Below, piece after piece: positions 14,666 to 18,137 of a DNA stretch of 18,137 bases. The stretch's first letter is position 1; every line of letters begins with the position of its first letter. Origin of the DNA: JBCCTX01 sp964468435 (lineage in GTDB: Bacteria; Bacteroidota; Bacteroidia; J057); the NCBI GenBank assembly GCA_964468435.1, contig CAYXVE010000080.1:1-18137 (forward strand), written 5' to 3'. The notes below the pieces were generated by a model. The model was given only the letters and a program-made list of their open reading frames with translations, was not told where the DNA came from and searched no databases. The position numbers and the translations under genes are program-made.

Positions 14666-15859
14666 ATGAAAAAAATCCCAGTATCGCTGTTTTTAGTACT
14701 AATTATTTCCGCTGCCGTGGGAGTTTTTGCTTTAATTGTAACAACCAGCCCTGAAGGACACACCCATGCGCACGATTATGGCCATGATCACCCTGATCAT
14801 TGGCATGCACATCATGGCGACGAAAAGCATCACACGAATAGTCCTGAACATTACGAAGTACACGAGGCATCTTTCCCATTGAAAGATGGAGACCGCTTCA
14901 GACTGGTTACAGGTCAGGGAGATTATGTATTTTCCTGGGACCAGGAACTGACAGCTGCATTTCCCGAAGACGCTAGTGAATTTGAAATTGATATGCATGG
15001 TGGATTCAATGAAGATCCTGAGACAGGAATTGTGTACACGGGCATTCCCGGCTATGGATTGTGCAAAATCAGCCCGGACCTCAAAACCTGGACAAAGATC
15101 GGGACAGATGAACGTCTAAAGGACAATATCCATGGTATTGTATTTTTTGTGCATAAAGGTAAAAAGCATCTATCAGTTGCGCAAAACGGTAAGCGCGTGC
15201 TTGTACTCGATATCGATGGCAACATCGTGAGTGATATCATCAAGCCCAGTGGCGATGAGTTTGACTTCGTTCCTGCCAATGATTTCTTCGGTTCGCCGGA
15301 AGGCAACTTCGGCGTTACAGACGTTACCTATCTCGATGGAACCATATATGTTGCCCATGGCTATTCAAAAGGAGATTTTATCATGACTATCGTAGAGCAA
15401 GATGGCACCTGGGACTGGGGCAAGCTCGCCTGGGGTGGCAAAGGTACAGCACCCGGCCAGTTTCAGACTGCACATGGAATCTTTGCCCATGACGGACATA
15501 TCCTGGTAGCTAACCGTGCAGCAGGACAGGTCGTGAAGTTCACCCCAGATGGAGGATTCGTAGGAAAGTTTGACAACATTCCCGACAAAAGTCTGGTTTG
15601 CAATGTCTCTTACAAAGACCAGCATTTCTTCTTTAATGCATTAAGACCCCTAGAAGGACAGGCTTCTGCACCAATTTATACACACACGGGAGATAATCTG
15701 GTGTCTACCATTGTGCCAGGAGATCTGGGGATTCCTGTATTGACCAATATCCATCATGTTTGGCCCCATGAGGTAGAAGAAAATGGTAACAAGCAATTGT
15801 ATCTGCTGGTACATGGCTGGAACAAAGGCAAATATGCCGTGTTAAAGATGGAATCTTAG
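14666..15859 (+). CDS. His-rich beta-propeller exported protein
   Basis: The 397-residue product has an N-terminal hydrophobic segment (VSLFLVLIISAAVGVFALIV) serving as signal or anchor, then a His/Asp-rich linker (HTHAHDYGHDHPDHWHAHHG, about residues 32-51) able to bind Zn, Cu or Ni. NHL-like beta-propeller blades follow: HGIVFFVHKGKKHLSVAQNG, VTDVTYLDGTIYVAHGYSKG and HGIFAHDGHILVANRAAGQV. The repeated HGI---DG-I-VA pattern supports a six-bladed NHL fold. Peptidyl-glycine lyase-like relatives exist, but I see no firm catalytic signature. G+C is distinctly higher than in the genes to the left, suggesting the host background starts here. A signal-anchored metal-buffering or binding protein is as far as the sequence goes. 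Confidence 0.8.
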   Translation: MKKIPVSLFLVLIISAAVGVFALIVTTSPEGHTHAHDYGHDHPDHWHAHHGDEKHHTNSPEHYEVHEASFPLKDGDRFRLVTGQGDYVFSWDQELTAAFPEDASEFEIDMHGGFNEDPETGIVYTGIPGYGLCKISPDLKTWTKIGTDERLKDNIHGIVFFVHKGKKHLSVAQNGKRVLVLDIDGNIVSDIIKPSGDEFDFVPANDFFGSPEGNFGVTDVTYLDGTIYVAHGYSKGDFIMTIVEQDGTWDWGKLAWGGKGTAPGQFQTAHGIFAHDGHILVANRAAGQVVKFTPDGGFVGKFDNIPDKSLVCNVSYKDQHFFFNALRPLEGQASAPIYTHTGDNLVSTIVPGDLGIPVLTNIHHVWPHEVEENGNKQLYLLVHGWNKGKYAVLKMES

Positions 15860-15874
15860 TGGTTGACTACCTTC

Positions 15875-16183
15875 ATGAGCGTATTTTTCTTCATTTCATG
15901 AATATTCATAGTCTTTGTTTCTTGCTATTCGTCTTCAGATAAACCAACAGAAGCGGCTATCGCTGATATTGAAAGTCTGACACCAAAAATGGGTTCGCTA
16001 TTTCAATCGCATATTAACGATAATGAGCCTGGAGCAGCCCTGCTAGTTTCATATGACAGCAAAGTGCTGATAGTCAAAGGCTATGGATTGCGTGATTTAG
16101 AAAGCAAAGCTCCTATTACTGCCAACACCAATATGAGAAATGCCACCGGAGCATGTCATTTTCCAGCGCTATCTTATAATTGA
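15875..16183 (+). pseudogene. Serine hydrolase (beta-lactamase-like), 5' remnant
   Basis: ATG at 15875 opens a frame MSVFFFIS that hits TGA at 15899-15901. The same frame then continues IFIVFVSCYSSSDK, which completes a lipoprotein signal with a lipobox Cys. The mature part, PGAALLVSYDSKVLIVKGYG then LRDLESKAPITANTNMR, is the conserved first region of class C-like serine hydrolases (G-A--V---GK-----GYG--DLE---PIT--T--R). The SxxK catalytic motif should follow at once, but the reading turns into NATGACHFPALSYN and stops. It therefore has a nonsense codon and a 3' truncation, with all catalytic residues missing. It lies 13 bases after the propeller gene on the same strand and may once have shared its transcript. 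Confidence 0.7.
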
Positions 16184-16344
16184 GCAGATAAGGATTGGCA
16201 AAAAATATAAGAAATACTAAGAGGAAGAGTTTTGATTCCAAATGAGCTTGATATTGGGAGGTATCGAACCAGGCAGTCAGATGAATAAAAATGTATGAGT
16301 TTTATAAATATCACAAAAGCAGTGTTACAAACCGTGAAAAGGTA

Positions 16345-16379
16345 TTCAGAGGAAGTCTCAAAAGTCGACTTCCTCTGAA
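16345..16379. terminator. Bidirectional-type hairpin terminator
   Basis: TTCAGAGGAAGTC (16345-16357) and GACTTCCTCTGAA (16367-16379) form a perfect 13-bp stem with a 9-base loop. The hairpin lies 19 bases beyond the oxidoreductase stop on the minus strand and faces the remnant gene on the plus strand. On the minus strand ACCTTTTC follows, a modest U-run. It is the strongest intrinsic terminator candidate in the window. Confidence 0.7.
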
Positions 16380-16398
16380 GATTTAATCTGTCATGAGA

Positions 16399-17868
16399 TC
16401 ACAGCTCCCAGCCTTCTCTGTAAGTCCTTCCTACAAACTGATTGGCCTCTTCCAGGTTAGTAATCTTCATATTTTCTCCATCCCACAACAACTTCTTGCG
16501 GGCATAGAATTCTCTTCTTCCGTTTTTACCTTCTTTTGACAGCATATAACTACGAATCGCCAGGTTTCCCATCAGCACAGTCTCCGTCATAGGACCAGCA
16601 TAGTCGAAAGAAGAAGTCAGCGCCTTGTGTTCAGCACTACCAAATCCCGCTTTACAAGCATCTACCCATTTGCGCTGGTGCCCGTATTCAGGTTCTTCAT
16701 GATCCTCTACCTCAGGGCCAAACTCTGTAGTACCGTCATTAAGGTAGAGTTTTGGCATCAGAGGGGAGCTATCGTTAATATTTGTCGAAATGATTCCCTT
16801 TTCACCAATGATTAATACACCATTGGCACTTCCTGCTCCTCCAATGTCGCTGTTGGCAGGAATGATTTCTGGATGGGAAGGTCTGATTCCTCCATCGCTC
16901 CAGGTCATCTCAATCGGAGACTGACTTTTTTCTGTAGCATCGAAGTGAAGGGTAATAAAAGAAGCGGGCGGACACCCCTCAGGATGATAGTCAGCCGTCC
17001 ACATCTGAGAGAAAATGGAAGCCACACTACATTCTGCATTCTTGGGATACATCAGTCCCAGCGTTCTGAAAGGGATATCAATCAGGTGACACCCTACATC
17101 TCCCAGTGCGCCCGTTCCATAGTCCCACCATCCTCTCCAGTTAAAGGGATGCATATTGGGAATAAAAGGCGTGTAAGAAGCTGGACCCAACCATAGATCC
17201 CAGTGAAGATCTTTGGGCTTCTTGCTGTCATCAGGTTCAGGCATCGCAACACCTTGAGGCCATACAGGACGATTTGTCCACACTTGTACTTTGGAGATTT
17301 TACCGATCAGCTCATCATCGACCCATTTCTGTACCATGTTTAGGAGGGGATTCGAGCCTCCCTGATTACCCATTTGCGTAACCACTTTTTTTTCGCGTGC
17401 CATTTCTGTCAGGATACGAGCCTCACGGATGTTGTGCGTTAGCGGCTTTTGTACATAGACATGCTTACCGCGCTCCATAGCAAAAGCTGCAGCAGGACCG
17501 TGTAGATGGTCTGGCGTAGAGATCGTTACGGCATCAATCTCAGGCATTTCCTCCAGCATCATGCGGTAATCGTGGTATTTTTTTGCATCGGGAAAACGTT
17601 CAACAGAGCTAGAAGCAGAACCAGAGAAGTCCACATCACATAGTGCAACCACCCGCTCACGGCCATCTACTGAAGCATTGAGAATGTCGCTTCTTCCCTT
17701 ACCTCCGGCACCAATAGCTGCCAGAGCCAGCTGATCACTGGGTGCAGTATACCCAACACCTCCCAGTACGTGCCGCGGCACGATGAAAAAAGACGAAGCC
17801 GCCAGCGCTCCCGTCTTGACAAATGATCTTCGAGAAGTAGTCAGTAGTTTATGTTTCTGTTCTTTCAT
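16399..17868 (-). CDS. Tat-exported Gfo/Idh/MocA oxidoreductase
   Basis: From ATG 17868 the product is 489 residues and opens KLLTTSRRSFVKTGALAASS, a twin-arginine signal (Arg13-Arg14). The NAD(P)-binding Rossmann fold shows IGAGGKGRSDI and the DAVTISTPDHLHG strand. The usual EKP is QKP in YVQKPLTHN, and the catalytic-region motif GDVGCHLID is present. Exported relatives in Bacteroidota and Planctomycetota act on sugars or cyclitols and carry their cofactor through the membrane. The substrate is not readable. The frame extends upstream to 18057, but that part is encoded by tandem repeats and lacks protein character, so I reject the longer start. It ends at the 13-bp terminator and is transcribed away from the repeats. 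Confidence 0.9.
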   Translation of the reverse strand: MKEQKHKLLTTSRRSFVKTGALAASSFFIVPRHVLGGVGYTAPSDQLALAAIGAGGKGRSDILNASVDGRERVVALCDVDFSGSASSSVERFPDAKKYHDYRMMLEEMPEIDAVTISTPDHLHGPAAAFAMERGKHVYVQKPLTHNIREARILTEMAREKKVVTQMGNQGGSNPLLNMVQKWVDDELIGKISKVQVWTNRPVWPQGVAMPEPDDSKKPKDLHWDLWLGPASYTPFIPNMHPFNWRGWWDYGTGALGDVGCHLIDIPFRTLGLMYPKNAECSVASIFSQMWTADYHPEGCPPASFITLHFDATEKSQSPIEMTWSDGGIRPSHPEIIPANSDIGGAGSANGVLIIGEKGIISTNINDSSPLMPKLYLNDGTTEFGPEVEDHEEPEYGHQRKWVDACKAGFGSAEHKALTSSFDYAGPMTETVLMGNLAIRSYMLSKEGKNGRREFYARKKLLWDGENMKITNLEEANQFVGRTYREGWEL

Positions 17869-17989
17869 GGAAAATAGGGTTTGAAATGATGTCATTTGTA
17901 TACAGTCTGATAGGGAAGATAGTAAATTTTGTGATACCGTGACATGGGGATATTGTAGTATTTTTATCATTAGGATATGGGTATTATAG

Positions 17990-18137
17990 AATCCGTGAAA
18001 ATCTGTGCAATCCGTGGCATATTTATATTCCGTGAAAATCTGTGCAATCCGTGGCATATTTATATTCCGTGAAAATCTGTGTAATCCGTGGCATATTTAT
18101 ATTCCGTGAAAATCTGTGTAATCCGTGGCATATTTAT
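17990..18137. repeat. Four 37-bp tandem repeats
   Basis: Units start at 17990, 18027, 18064 and 18101 with no spacers, and the fourth reaches the window edge, so the array may be longer. Each unit contains CCGTGAAAATCTGTG, then AATCCGTGGCATATTTAT. Units 1-2 read GTGCAATCC and units 3-4 GTGTAATCC. Unit 1 begins AATCC where the others begin ATTCC. The array lies about 120 bases upstream of the oxidoreductase start. Similar short phrases recur between genes in Bacteroidota (from memory). Expansion by slippage is likely. Confidence 0.95.

Noticed and set aside
14732..15625. Minus-strand frames opposite the propeller gene
   Set aside because: They are shadows of the strongly supported plus-strand gene and show no motifs.
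17869..18057. Longer start of the oxidoreductase at 18057
   Set aside because: The extra residues are encoded by the tandem repeats and unrelated sequence. The Tat signal starts at the ATG at 17868.
17990..18137. CRISPR array
   Set aside because: The units are contiguous with no spacers between them, and no cas gene is in the window.

Overview
The window looks like a chromosomal stretch of a member of the Bacteroidota, probably a Cytophagales-type marine or environmental bacterium. The evidence is a Crp/Fnr regulator of the Bacteroidota type, a secreted tricorn-like S41 peptidase, a TonB-dependent copper receptor with a small CNGKC protein, a Tat-exported Gfo/Idh/MocA oxidoreductase, a tyrosine recombinase with the N-terminal domain common in this phylum, and generally low G+C. 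This placement is inferred from protein families. No rRNA, tRNA or CRISPR array was seen.

Layout, left to right. 1-670: gene-poor DNA with a strong inverted repeat and a broken IS982-type transposase start. 680-2763 (minus): a tight three-gene operon of acetolactate-decarboxylase-like lipoprotein, nucleoside phosphorylase and Crp/Fnr regulator. 2786-4292: two attC-like recombination sites flanking a chimeric transposase/barrel remnant, and a truncated Shedu-like (DUF4263) nuclease piece. 4299-4796: a G+C-richer tract with no gene I can support. 4797-8063 (minus): a CNGKC protein, a TonB copper receptor and a DsrE lipoprotein, probably a copper-uptake operon. 8136-8270: another attC-like site. 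8418-11651 (minus): the 1077-residue tricorn-like peptidase. 11824-12850: a 42-codon gene ending inside an attC-like site, a decayed tyrosine recombinase, and an attC-like half site. 12855-14608 (minus): an A+T-rich glycosyltransferase and a MazF-type toxin-antitoxin pair with a shortened toxin. From 14666 the G+C rises: a His-rich beta-propeller protein, a broken serine hydrolase, a terminator, the oxidoreductase, and four 37-bp tandem repeats running off the window end.

The unifying observation for 2.8-14.1 kb is that several sites share an attC-like plan. In minus orientation they have an AGCYAAC-like left end, then TGTATRAG, a variable middle, ACGCTYNTAC and GTT. All point the same way as the neighbouring genes. 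Two genes have TAA stops that fall inside the site, and other genes start shortly after the GTT end. A recombinase remnant with an integron-integrase-like tail (KSPCDAL) lies among them. I read this as a decaying integron or integrase-poor cassette cluster of Bacteroidota type, since invaded by IS elements. The large tricorn and copper operons are probably host genes between the sites. The cassette reading is inference from sequence patterns. The alternative is a family of small non-autonomous mobile repeats.
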